26,843 nt of DNA from the NCBI GenBank assembly GCA_964473525.1, contig CAYYPK010000067.1, positions 1-26,843 on the forward strand. Reading direction: 5' to 3'. Numbering within the stretch: the first letter of the stretch is position 1; each line of letters begins with the position of its first letter. The notes under the pieces were generated by a model that saw nothing but the letters and a program-made list of their open reading frames with translations, ran no database searches and was not told where the DNA came from. Below, piece after piece: positions 16,255-23,976 of the stretch. Position numbers and translations under genes: made by a program. This stretch comes from GCA-2687025 sp964473525. GTDB taxonomy: Bacteria > Poribacteria > WGA-4E > GCA-2687025.

Positions 16255-18402
16255 ATGGGAGGCCGTATGGCAGACCGCTGGAAGCCCATCGAAGAGATGC
16301 GGCATATGACGAAGCGCACTCCGCGCATCGACGGCCTGGAACTCGTAACTGGACGCGCCAAGTACGCCGGCGACGTGCGCCCGGACGGCATGCTGTACGC
16401 CCGCCTACTGACGTGCCCGCATCCAAATTCTGCGATCCTGAGCGTGGACACTACCAACGCGGCGGCGGTTCCCGGTGTAAGAGCCGTGTGGAGTGTGCTT
16501 GACCCGGGCGAGTGGGTGGAGACCCCCCGCTCGCGCCGCTGGCATCCCGGCGGATACGTGGCGGCGGTCAGCGCCGTGTCGGACGCGATCGCGGAGGACG
16601 CCTTGCGCCACGTGCAAGTCGAATACGAGGAGTATCCGCACGTCGTACGGATGCAAGACGCCATACTGCCGGACGCTCCGGCGGTCCAACCTGGGCGGCC
16701 GAACGTCGTGCTCGGCACGGTCGAGGCCCGAGGGGACATCGCCGGCGAACTGAGTAGGGCGCATAGGACGTTAGAGAGCGTCTACGCCATGCCCGCGCAG
16801 CGCCACGCCATGCTGGAGGGCCTTTCGGTCACATGCATGTGGGGCGACGCCCGGGAGCTGACCGTGTGGCTGCCGACCCAGGCCCTGTTCACTGTCCGCA
16901 GCTTCCTCATGGCGCACTTCGACCTGACCCCAGACTCCGCGCGCGTCGTGTGCCGGCTTGTAGGCGGAGCATTCGGCGGCCGCCTGGATGTTGATGACAT
17001 AGTGCCCATCACCGTGTTGCTCGCCCAGCGTTCTGGGGCCCCCGTGAGATGTTCCCTGTCGCGTAACCAACATGACGAGCGAGCAGGCGGCCGCACGTCG
17101 AATGAGCAGAAGCTCCTCGCGGGCGTCGACGAAAGCGGTTCCCTGATGGCGCTTAGCATGGAGGCGCACGGCTCGGGAGGGTGGGCAAACAGTGCGTCGA
17201 TACCCGGTCCTAGGGTCTATCGCCCGGATGCATGGCACGGCCGGCAGAGCAACATCTACGTCAACACGCTAGGTGGAGGACACATTCGCGCGCAGGGCCT
17301 CGTGCAAGCGGCGTGGGGCGCCGAACGCCTGATGGACGACCTTGCGGACACGCTCGGTATGGACCCGCTGGAAATCCGACTGCGCAACGACGTCGACGAC
17401 ATGCGGCGGCGGCAGCTGCGAAGGTTGGCCGACGAGATCGGGTGGCAGCGGCGCGGCGCGTTCGAGCCGGCAGGGCCGCTACGTCGCGGTCTGGGCCTTG
17501 CCGCTGGGGCGTGGGACAACCCCGGAGCTAACGCGCACGCGGAAGTACAGATCACGTCGGACGGTACCATCGTTGCCCGCTGTGGGACGGAGGATCTTGG
17601 CACGGGCGTGCGTACCGCCATCGCGGTGATCGTAGCCGAGGCCGCCGGTCTGACGGTTGACGCAGTCACCGTGCAAACGGGGGACACTCGGTTGCCCTAC
17701 ACACCGGGCAGCGGCGGCTCCATAGGGATGGCGTCCGTGGGACCGGCCGTGCACGTCGCCACCATGAAGGCACTGCAGCAGCTGTATGAGCGTGTGGGAC
17801 AGGCGCTAGGGGAGTCGCCACGCCGGGTGGAGGCCAGGGACGGGCGCGTCGGGGTAGCTGGCGATCCTGGGCGCGCCTTGGCGTGGAGTGACGCGTGCCG
17901 CCTACTTGGTTCGACGCCGGCATACGCGTACGGGGTCTCGGACCGGGCCCTCGGGTCCCGTGGGGTCGCCGGATGCTGCGGGGCCGAAGTGGAAGTCGAC
18001 ACCGAGACAGGGCGTGTCTCAGTCGTCAGGATGGTGTCTATTCAGGACTGTGGGTTGGTCGTGAACCGGCAGGGCGTCGAGAGCCAAATACTAGGGGCGA
18101 TGGTGATGGGACTCTCGATCGCGCTGCTCGAGGAGCGTGTGGTCGATCCCCTCGCCGGTCGTGGGCTGAACCCGGGCTTCGAGTTCTACAAGATCGCCTC
18201 CTCGATGGACGTAGGCGAACTCGTGCCGATCGCCTGGATGGAACCCGACTCCCTCGCGCAAGGGATCAAGGGCGTCGGCGAGCCCCCGCTAATTCCGGTT
18301 GCCCCTGCCATTGGGAACGCGGTCAGGAACGCCATCGGCGTGCCGGTGAACCACTTGCCGATGACTCCCCGTCGCGTGCTCGAGGCGCTCCACACCCTGT
18401 AG
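16255..18402 (+). CDS. Xanthine dehydrogenase family, molybdopterin-binding large subunit
   Basis: This 715-aa protein belongs to the molybdenum hydroxylase family (xanthine dehydrogenase, aldehyde oxidase, CO dehydrogenase), whose large subunit binds the molybdopterin cofactor and hydroxylates the substrate. The N-terminal a/b-hammerhead domain starts near RIDGLELVTGRAKYAGDV. The cofactor region shows GGAFGGR (237-243), GGGHIRAQG where relatives have a GxxR(G/A)xG loop, and TGSGGSIGMASVG-like Gly-rich turns. KGVGEPP carries the expected catalytic Glu676. The start is ATG 16255 with GGGAG five to six bases upstream; ATG 16267, preceded by GGAGG, is an alternative. The usual FAD and 2Fe-2S subunits are not encoded next to it, so partners must lie elsewhere or the enzyme differs. 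The substrate is unknown. The next gene starts 83 bases downstream. Confidence 0.9.
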   Translation: MGGRMADRWKPIEEMRHMTKRTPRIDGLELVTGRAKYAGDVRPDGMLYARLLTCPHPNSAILSVDTTNAAAVPGVRAVWSVLDPGEWVETPRSRRWHPGGYVAAVSAVSDAIAEDALRHVQVEYEEYPHVVRMQDAILPDAPAVQPGRPNVVLGTVEARGDIAGELSRAHRTLESVYAMPAQRHAMLEGLSVTCMWGDARELTVWLPTQALFTVRSFLMAHFDLTPDSARVVCRLVGGAFGGRLDVDDIVPITVLLAQRSGAPVRCSLSRNQHDERAGGRTSNEQKLLAGVDESGSLMALSMEAHGSGGWANSASIPGPRVYRPDAWHGRQSNIYVNTLGGGHIRAQGLVQAAWGAERLMDDLADTLGMDPLEIRLRNDVDDMRRRQLRRLADEIGWQRRGAFEPAGPLRRGLGLAAGAWDNPGANAHAEVQITSDGTIVARCGTEDLGTGVRTAIAVIVAEAAGLTVDAVTVQTGDTRLPYTPGSGGSIGMASVGPAVHVATMKALQQLYERVGQALGESPRRVEARDGRVGVAGDPGRALAWSDACRLLGSTPAYAYGVSDRALGSRGVAGCCGAEVEVDTETGRVSVVRMVSIQDCGLVVNRQGVESQILGAMVMGLSIALLEERVVDPLAGRGLNPGFEFYKIASSMDVGELVPIAWMEPDSLAQGIKGVGEPPLIPVAPAIGNAVRNAIGVPVNHLPMTPRRVLEALHTL

Positions 18403-18472
18403 CTCGCCGGAGTTGGCGGCTCCGCGTGCAGAATCTGCTCAGAACCGCGATGCGAGTTGCGTCTTCTTTAGT

Positions 18473-18479
18473 GGAGAGG
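18473..18479 (+). promoter_or_regulatory. Shine-Dalgarno GGAGAGG fixing the sigma-factor start
   Basis: GGAGAGG stands six bases before the ATG at 18486. The same frame is open far upstream, overlapping the molybdoenzyme gene, but no upstream start has a comparable site and sigma region 2 begins immediately after 18486. Confidence 0.65.
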
Positions 18480-18485
18480 CGCGGT

Positions 18486-19997
18486 ATGCAGTTTCGACCT
18501 GAACGGGCGCTTGTGCGCGCTGCCCAGCAGGGCAGCCCAGAGGCATACGGTGTGCTCGTCCGCCGGTACGAGGCGCGCGTATACGCAGTCACGTTCGGCT
18601 TGCTGGTCGAACGTCGCGACGCCGAAGACGCGGCCCAGGAGGCGTTCCTCAGAGCCTGGGAGCGGATCGCCACTCTCCGACAGCCCGGCGGGTTCGCCGC
18701 ATGGCTGACGCGCATCGCCTACACATGCGCCGCGGATGTTGGGCGGTCACGGTCGAGGGAGATCCTGATGGATGTACACGCCGCGTTCGCCGAGCGAGCG
18801 CATCCATCTGTCGAGCAGGAAGAGAGCGCGCTACGGGACGACATGAGTCGGCTTGTTGACCAAGGTCTCCGGTCGTTGCCCGAGCCCCTACGGGTAGCCT
18901 TGGCGATGCGCTACATCGGCCAGCAGACCTACGGCGAGATCGCGGAAGGCCTGAGCATTACGCAGGGGGCGGCGCATCAGCGCGTCTCGACGGCCAAGCG
19001 ACATCTGCGCAAGTATTTCGCGCGCGCGGACGCCGAAGCGGAGTGCCTCGACATTCTGTATTCCCAACGCATGGTAGCGCCAGCGTCGCTGCCGATCGCA
19101 GCCCCCGTTCTGGCCGAGCTAACGAGCCGCGCGCAGCAAGAAAGCCACCCCACGAACGCGCTGACGCCGCGGATCCTCGTCTCGTCGCTTCTCGGGAGCG
19201 CGGTGGCAGTGGTGGCCGCTGGTCTGCTCTATGGGTACATCGGTCAGCACGATGACGTCGGACAGGCGCCGGGCACAGCAACCGCGATGGCGGTCGACGT
19301 GGCCATCTACCGCCCCGATGCGGGATTCCGCCCGGTGGATCAGGAGACGCGCACGCTCGTACGCCCGGGCGATGACGCGCTGGGATGGCGGGCGTGGAAG
19401 CCGGCGCAGGAACCGGCCCTCCCGCAATGGACCACGGCGCATATGGGCAGCCCTCCCCGAGGCGCTGTGACGCACAGCAACAACGGGGTGTATCGCGAAT
19501 TCGAGCCCGCCACCGGCGAGGTGACGTGCGAGGTGTGGATCAAGGCGGCGCCTCCGGGATTCGACAACTACCTGTTCCTGATGTCGGACGGCGAGCGACT
19601 TTGGCACGACGGCGTCAGCCTACATAAGCAGGCCACGTCCGAGTGGTGGCACCACGGCAACGCGTCGCACCAAGACCCCGCCGACTATCGGGGCACGATG
19701 TACTACAACGCAGCCGCTTGGTCGCCCATCGCTCCCGTGGTCCCGTCGGGTCAACGGATTCGGATAACGCACCGCACGGCCGTGGGCCGCTACGACGTGC
19801 ACATCGACGGAGAGCTCGTTGCGCACGATGTCCCTGCGCCGAAGACCCGCGGGAAGGCAGTGACAGGCGTATGGATCAACAGCAGCGCGGGCAACCCGGC
19901 CCACTCGCCGCCCACGTACTTCGACGACCTTCGCGTAACGGTGCGGCCGATGAGGCGCGGGCCCCCAGACATCTTCGCTTCCACCACCGGCTCGTAG
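18486..19997 (+). CDS. ECF-type RNA polymerase sigma factor fused to a transmembrane helix and extracytoplasmic domain
   Basis: This 503-aa protein joins three parts. Residues 5-90 are sigma region 2 (LVRAAQQGSPEAYGVLVRRY; DAEDAAQEAFLRAW at 45-58, the core-binding helix). Residues 120-176 are region 4, a helix-turn-helix (LPEPLRVALAMRYIGQQTYGEIAEGL, then GAAHQRVSTAKRHLRK) that reads the -35 element. A single hydrophobic helix follows (about 229-252, ILVSSLLGSAVAVVAAGLLYGYIG). The rest, 253-503, is a probable concanavalin/LamG-like beta-sandwich (YREFEPATGEVTCEVWIKA; YDVHIDGELV; TYFDDLRVTV). The topology predicts the sigma part in the cytoplasm and the sandwich outside. No anti-sigma gene is nearby, so the fused membrane part may provide control. 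The next gene, a large secreted protein, begins 35 bases downstream. The ectodomain ligand is unknown. Confidence 0.9.
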   Translation: MQFRPERALVRAAQQGSPEAYGVLVRRYEARVYAVTFGLLVERRDAEDAAQEAFLRAWERIATLRQPGGFAAWLTRIAYTCAADVGRSRSREILMDVHAAFAERAHPSVEQEESALRDDMSRLVDQGLRSLPEPLRVALAMRYIGQQTYGEIAEGLSITQGAAHQRVSTAKRHLRKYFARADAEAECLDILYSQRMVAPASLPIAAPVLAELTSRAQQESHPTNALTPRILVSSLLGSAVAVVAAGLLYGYIGQHDDVGQAPGTATAMAVDVAIYRPDAGFRPVDQETRTLVRPGDDALGWRAWKPAQEPALPQWTTAHMGSPPRGAVTHSNNGVYREFEPATGEVTCEVWIKAAPPGFDNYLFLMSDGERLWHDGVSLHKQATSEWWHHGNASHQDPADYRGTMYYNAAAWSPIAPVVPSGQRIRITHRTAVGRYDVHIDGELVAHDVPAPKTRGKAVTGVWINSSAGNPAHSPPTYFDDLRVTVRPMRRGPPDIFASTTGS

Positions 19998-20032
19998 GCG
20001 ACGCGGACCTCGCCCATCGGAAGGACGGCTCT

Positions 20033-23000
20033 ATGCGACATCGGCCACATCTAGAATTCCTATGTGCAGCTACGCTCATGCTGCTATCGGCGGCAGGGAA
20101 TGCAGTCGTCTGGACACAGCTCGACGGGCCGTACGGCGGGGAAATGGGCGCCGCGTTCGAGGATTCCTCGGGTGTCGCCTACGTTGGGCACCACTGGAGC
20201 GGCGGCCTCTACCGTTCCGTAGACGGCGGCGTGACGTGGTCGCGCTCAGACGCGGGGATGCCGAATCCCTCAGCCTGGGCATTCGCCGAGACCGGTGGGT
20301 ACGTGTTCGTGTCAAACGGCGGGGGCGTCTACCGCACCGATGTCGGTGGCGGCGTATGGGAGCACACTGGGTTCGGCGTGCCGTCGGAGGACCTCCTGGT
20401 CGTAGACTGGCCAGACGGCACGATAAGCATGTTCGCCGCCGCCGGGCAGTTCAACGGGACAACAGGCGGGGTGTACCGGACGGACGATCTGTGGCAGACC
20501 TGGACGCTCATGGATGGCGGGTTCCCGACCCACGGCGACGGCAGCCCAGCAGGCGATGTCCCTGCGCTCGAGTCGGTCGATTGGGGCGACGGCGTCGTGT
20601 CTGTCTTCGCCGCCATCTGGGGTCACGCGGTCTACAGGACAGACGATCGCGGCGTCGGTTGGACCCCAACGGCAGCCGGCATAGCCACCGCGCGGCCAGT
20701 GCTCCACGGTCTGGAAACAGTGGGCACGAGACTGTACTACTCCGGCGCCGGGGCCGGGACCAGCAATATCAGCTACACCGACGACGGTGGGGCCACGTGG
20801 GTGTCCGCGAACGACGGCTTGCCGATAGGCGGTACCACCAACACGACGGTAGTCCACCAGCACGGCGGCAGCTTGTTCACAGGCGTCCAGTTCGCGGGCA
20901 TCCATCGCTCTGACAACGCGGCGGTCTCTTGGGCGCCAAAGAGCTCCGGGTATTTCGGGGCGACAACGCCATCTCTGTTCGCGTCCGTTGGACCCGCGAT
21001 TCTGGTCGCCTCCGCAGCGGGCCTGCACCGCTCAGACGACAACGGTGAGTCGTGGGTGGCGTCACAGACGGGCATCCAGTCGTCATACGTGCGGCATCTC
21101 TTCACACAGCCGGGCGTCATCTACGCTGGCACGTACCAGGGGCTTCAATATACCAGCGACGGCGGAACGAGCTGGAGTCAGGGCGTCGGGATCCAATCGC
21201 CAGACGTCAACGCCGTCACCATGCACGACGGAACGCTCTATGCCGGCACGCAGAACGGGTGGTCCATCGGCGAGGAGGTCTACACGTCCGTGGACGGAGG
21301 GGCGACGTGGTCCCCGACGACCACTCTGGGCGGCCACATCATCCGCGGGCTGACCAGTCACGGCGCGTACGTCTTCGCCGGGACGGAGGGCGGCGGGGTC
21401 TTCCGGTCAGACAACGGGGGCGGGATTTGGGAGCCGGTGAACACTGGCCTGAGCGGCAGCGCGCTGAAGATCCGCGCGTTCCTCCCACTAGGCGGCCTGC
21501 TTCTGATAGGCACGGACGACGGCGTCTACTACACCAGCGACTTCGGCGGGCTCTGGACGTCAGCTGGCGCCGCCGGCATACGCGTCTTGTCGCTTGCTGG
21601 CGAGGGCTCCGTGGTCTACGCAGGCACGGACAACGGTGGCGGGTTCCATCGTTCGGCCGATGGAGGGTTGACCTGGACACAGACCGGGTCGTCGCCAGGC
21701 AACGGGTATTCCGTTGCCGTAGTGGGGCCGACGGTATACGCGGGAACGACCCGCGTGCAGCACAGCGATGACGGAGGGGATACCTGGACGAACGACGACA
21801 CGGGCATGGGCGCACACAGCACGGGCAACCCCGTGTTTGGGCTGGCGGTCGACGGCGACACGCTCTACGCCGGGACATCGGATGCAGGCGTCTTCGCGGC
21901 GTATGTCGGTGGGCCGGCCGCAAGCGTCACGCCCGACCCGCTCGACTTCGGTTCTACGGAGGCGGGCGTCGCCGTCACGCTCACGCTGACGGTGACGAAC
22001 ACAGGTTCCGAGACGCTCTCGGTCACGGACATCGTATCCACGGATAGCGCCTTCACCGTCGACGCGACCACCCTCACCGTTCCCTCGGCAGGAAGCGCGA
22101 CTGTCGACGTCACCTTCACGCCAGCTACGGCTGGCCCGTACGCCGCGGACGTCGTCATCACCCACAACGCGACGGGCGGGTCGACTACGGTCGCGGCCAC
22201 GGGAACGGCCACCGCGCCACCGACCAGCGTCAGCATCACGCACCCGACGGCTGCGAAGACGCTTCCACCGGGCTCCGCAACCACGCGGCTTGCTGTCGAC
22301 ATTGAGGGTCACGCCGCGCCCGGGCACTGGCATTGGCAGTTGGGCACGGCGTTCCCGGTTTCCGGCGCAGCCGGTGGGAACGAGGCAGCTGCTGGCGCGA
22401 CATCCGCGACGATCTCTGGCTTGACGGACGGGTCGTCGTACACCGTCTACGTCACGCTCGTCGACGATCAGCACAACGTCCTCCCCACGCCAGTCGGCGA
22501 TAGCGTGTCCTTCTCCGTCGACACGCTCCCAGCCGATGCAGTCCAGGTACTCAGCGCGCACGGCGCCGCGGGGTCCACGGTGTCCGTGCCGGTCCACATC
22601 TACGACGTGTCGCTTCTAGATGTGACCGGAGTGGACCTCACCATCACGTACGACGCGACCGTTCTCACGCCTACAAGCGACGTAAACGGCGTGACGTCGT
22701 TCAGCATGGGTGATGTCGTGGCGGCGGGATGGGCGATGGAGCAGAACGTCGTTACTCCCGGTCAGTTGGACGTGGTGCTTGGTGGCCCGTTCAACGCGCC
22801 TCTAACCGGCGATGGGATGTTGGCATACCTGGCGTTCGACGTGGACGCCGCAGCGCCTCTGAACGCGACGAGCGCGCTGGGTCTTACGCGCGCCGACCTC
22901 AACGAAGGCGCCGTCGCCTCGACGCCAGTGGACGGCATATTCACGGTCCTACAGTTCATGTACGGCGACGTGACGGGCAACGGAGTCGTCAGTGGGTTCG

Positions 23001-23932
23001 ACGCGTCGCACGTGCTCGAACACGTGGCGCAGGTGCTCGTAGGTGGCCACCACACGTTCCCGATTGAACTCCAAGCGCCTGTATGGGCGCCATCGCCGCT
23101 GACACATGACGAAGCGCATGTTGTCGCAGACGTGGACGTCGACGCCGCCACAACGTCGGCAGATGCATCGGTCATCCTGCGGCACGCTGTGCACATCGTC
23201 CCAAACCTGCCCTTCACGCCAGCGCAGGCTCCTGCTCGACATGTCGTGTCGGATGGGTACGACCTACGAGCCACAGCGACCTCCAACCGTCCGGGGGCTC
23301 GTATCGTCGTGTCGCTTGACGCCTCGGGCATACCTAGCCTGCTCGCGGGAGAACTCCTGCTGAGGTTCGACCCGGCGCTCTTGCGGTTCGTCGACGTGTC
23401 GGTGGCGTCCCAAGGCAAGGACCAACCGTTGCTCGCGCAGCGTGAGCGCGACGGTCGGGTGGCGGTCGCCTTTGCGTCGGCGAACCCCATCGACGTTGCG
23501 GGCGGCACGCTCGACTTAACCTTCGAAGCGCTAGGCCGAGTGGACCGTCGCGCCGCAGGCTCCATCCGCGCGACCCACCTGCGCCTCAACGGCGCGCTCG
23601 TAGACCCGGGATTCGAGTACCGATTCGCCATCGAGCCGTACCTCAACCGCCTCATGGCGAACTACCCGAACCCCTTCAACCCCGAGACGTGGATACCGTT
23701 CGAGCTCGCCGCGGATGCGGACGTGACGATCCGCATCTACGGCATGGACGGCGGGCTTGTCCGCACGCTGGGCCTCGGCGCGCGCGCGATGGGCGAATAC
23801 AGGAGTCGCGCAGACGCTGCCCATTGGGACGGCGCCAACGAACGCGGGGAGAGTGTCGCCAGCGGCGTGTACATCTACGAACTGACGGCAGGCGACTACC
23901 ACTCGCTGCGGCGGATGGTCGTGCGCAAGTAG
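20033..23932 (+). CDS. Secreted modular protein: Asp-box-type propeller, Hydin-like, cohesin, dockerin, sorting module
   Basis: This 1299-aa exported protein starts at ATG 20033 with GGAAGGA seven bases upstream; the longer open frame to 19643 overlaps the sigma gene. After a signal peptide (FLCAATLMLLSAAGNA), residues about 28-625 hold some 13 propeller repeats of the form YRSxDGGxTW, like BNR/Asp-box or Ycf48/Vps10 repeats. Residues 628-727 form an ASPM-SPD-2-Hydin-type sandwich (DFGSTEAGVAVTLTLTVTNTG). A Fn3-like stretch follows, then a cohesin-like domain (836-972) and a dockerin-like pair of Ca-binding repeats (GDVTGNGVVSGFDASHVLEH from 978; ADVDVDAATTSADASVILRH). A second cohesin-like sandwich precedes the 90-residue NYPNPFNPETWIPF module (1210-1299). 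Such parts suggest a surface adhesin or scaffold. It lies between the sigma factor and a TolB-like protein, with gaps of 35 and 44 bases. Confidence 0.92.
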   Translation: MRHRPHLEFLCAATLMLLSAAGNAVVWTQLDGPYGGEMGAAFEDSSGVAYVGHHWSGGLYRSVDGGVTWSRSDAGMPNPSAWAFAETGGYVFVSNGGGVYRTDVGGGVWEHTGFGVPSEDLLVVDWPDGTISMFAAAGQFNGTTGGVYRTDDLWQTWTLMDGGFPTHGDGSPAGDVPALESVDWGDGVVSVFAAIWGHAVYRTDDRGVGWTPTAAGIATARPVLHGLETVGTRLYYSGAGAGTSNISYTDDGGATWVSANDGLPIGGTTNTTVVHQHGGSLFTGVQFAGIHRSDNAAVSWAPKSSGYFGATTPSLFASVGPAILVASAAGLHRSDDNGESWVASQTGIQSSYVRHLFTQPGVIYAGTYQGLQYTSDGGTSWSQGVGIQSPDVNAVTMHDGTLYAGTQNGWSIGEEVYTSVDGGATWSPTTTLGGHIIRGLTSHGAYVFAGTEGGGVFRSDNGGGIWEPVNTGLSGSALKIRAFLPLGGLLLIGTDDGVYYTSDFGGLWTSAGAAGIRVLSLAGEGSVVYAGTDNGGGFHRSADGGLTWTQTGSSPGNGYSVAVVGPTVYAGTTRVQHSDDGGDTWTNDDTGMGAHSTGNPVFGLAVDGDTLYAGTSDAGVFAAYVGGPAASVTPDPLDFGSTEAGVAVTLTLTVTNTGSETLSVTDIVSTDSAFTVDATTLTVPSAGSATVDVTFTPATAGPYAADVVITHNATGGSTTVAATGTATAPPTSVSITHPTAAKTLPPGSATTRLAVDIEGHAAPGHWHWQLGTAFPVSGAAGGNEAAAGATSATISGLTDGSSYTVYVTLVDDQHNVLPTPVGDSVSFSVDTLPADAVQVLSAHGAAGSTVSVPVHIYDVSLLDVTGVDLTITYDATVLTPTSDVNGVTSFSMGDVVAAGWAMEQNVVTPGQLDVVLGGPFNAPLTGDGMLAYLAFDVDAAAPLNATSALGLTRADLNEGAVASTPVDGIFTVLQFMYGDVTGNGVVSGFDASHVLEHVAQVLVGGHHTFPIELQAPVWAPSPLTHDEAHVVADVDVDAATTSADASVILRHAVHIVPNLPFTPAQAPARHVVSDGYDLRATATSNRPGARIVVSLDASGIPSLLAGELLLRFDPALLRFVDVSVASQGKDQPLLAQRERDGRVAVAFASANPIDVAGGTLDLTFEALGRVDRRAAGSIRATHLRLNGALVDPGFEYRFAIEPYLNRLMANYPNPFNPETWIPFELAADADVTIRIYGMDGGLVRTLGLGARAMGEYRSRADAAHWDGANERGESVASGVYIYELTAGDYHSLRRMVVRK

Positions 23933-23939
23933 CAGAGCT

Positions 23940-23957
23940 GGCGCAACATGCTGCGCC
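23940..23957. repeat. Short hairpin in the gap between two secreted-protein genes
   Basis: GGCGCA (23940-23945) and TGCGCC (23952-23957) form a perfect 6-bp stem with a 6-base loop, starting eight bases after the stop at 23932 and ending 19 bases before the ATG at 23977. It lacks a T tract, so read-through into the next gene is likely. It could be an RNA-processing or stability element, or chance. Confidence 0.3.
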
Positions 23958-23976
23958 TGAGAAAGAGGGAGTTCCA

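Noticed and set aside
17895..18485. N-terminal extension of the sigma-factor frame
   Set aside because: Residues encoded here are Arg/Gly-rich read-through of the molybdoenzyme gene in another frame; the Shine-Dalgarno at 18473-18479 and sigma region 2 place the start at 18486.
19643..20032. N-terminal extension of the cohesin/dockerin protein
   Set aside because: It overlaps the sigma-factor gene in another frame and is low-complexity Arg-rich; the signal peptide and GGAAGGA support the start at 20033.
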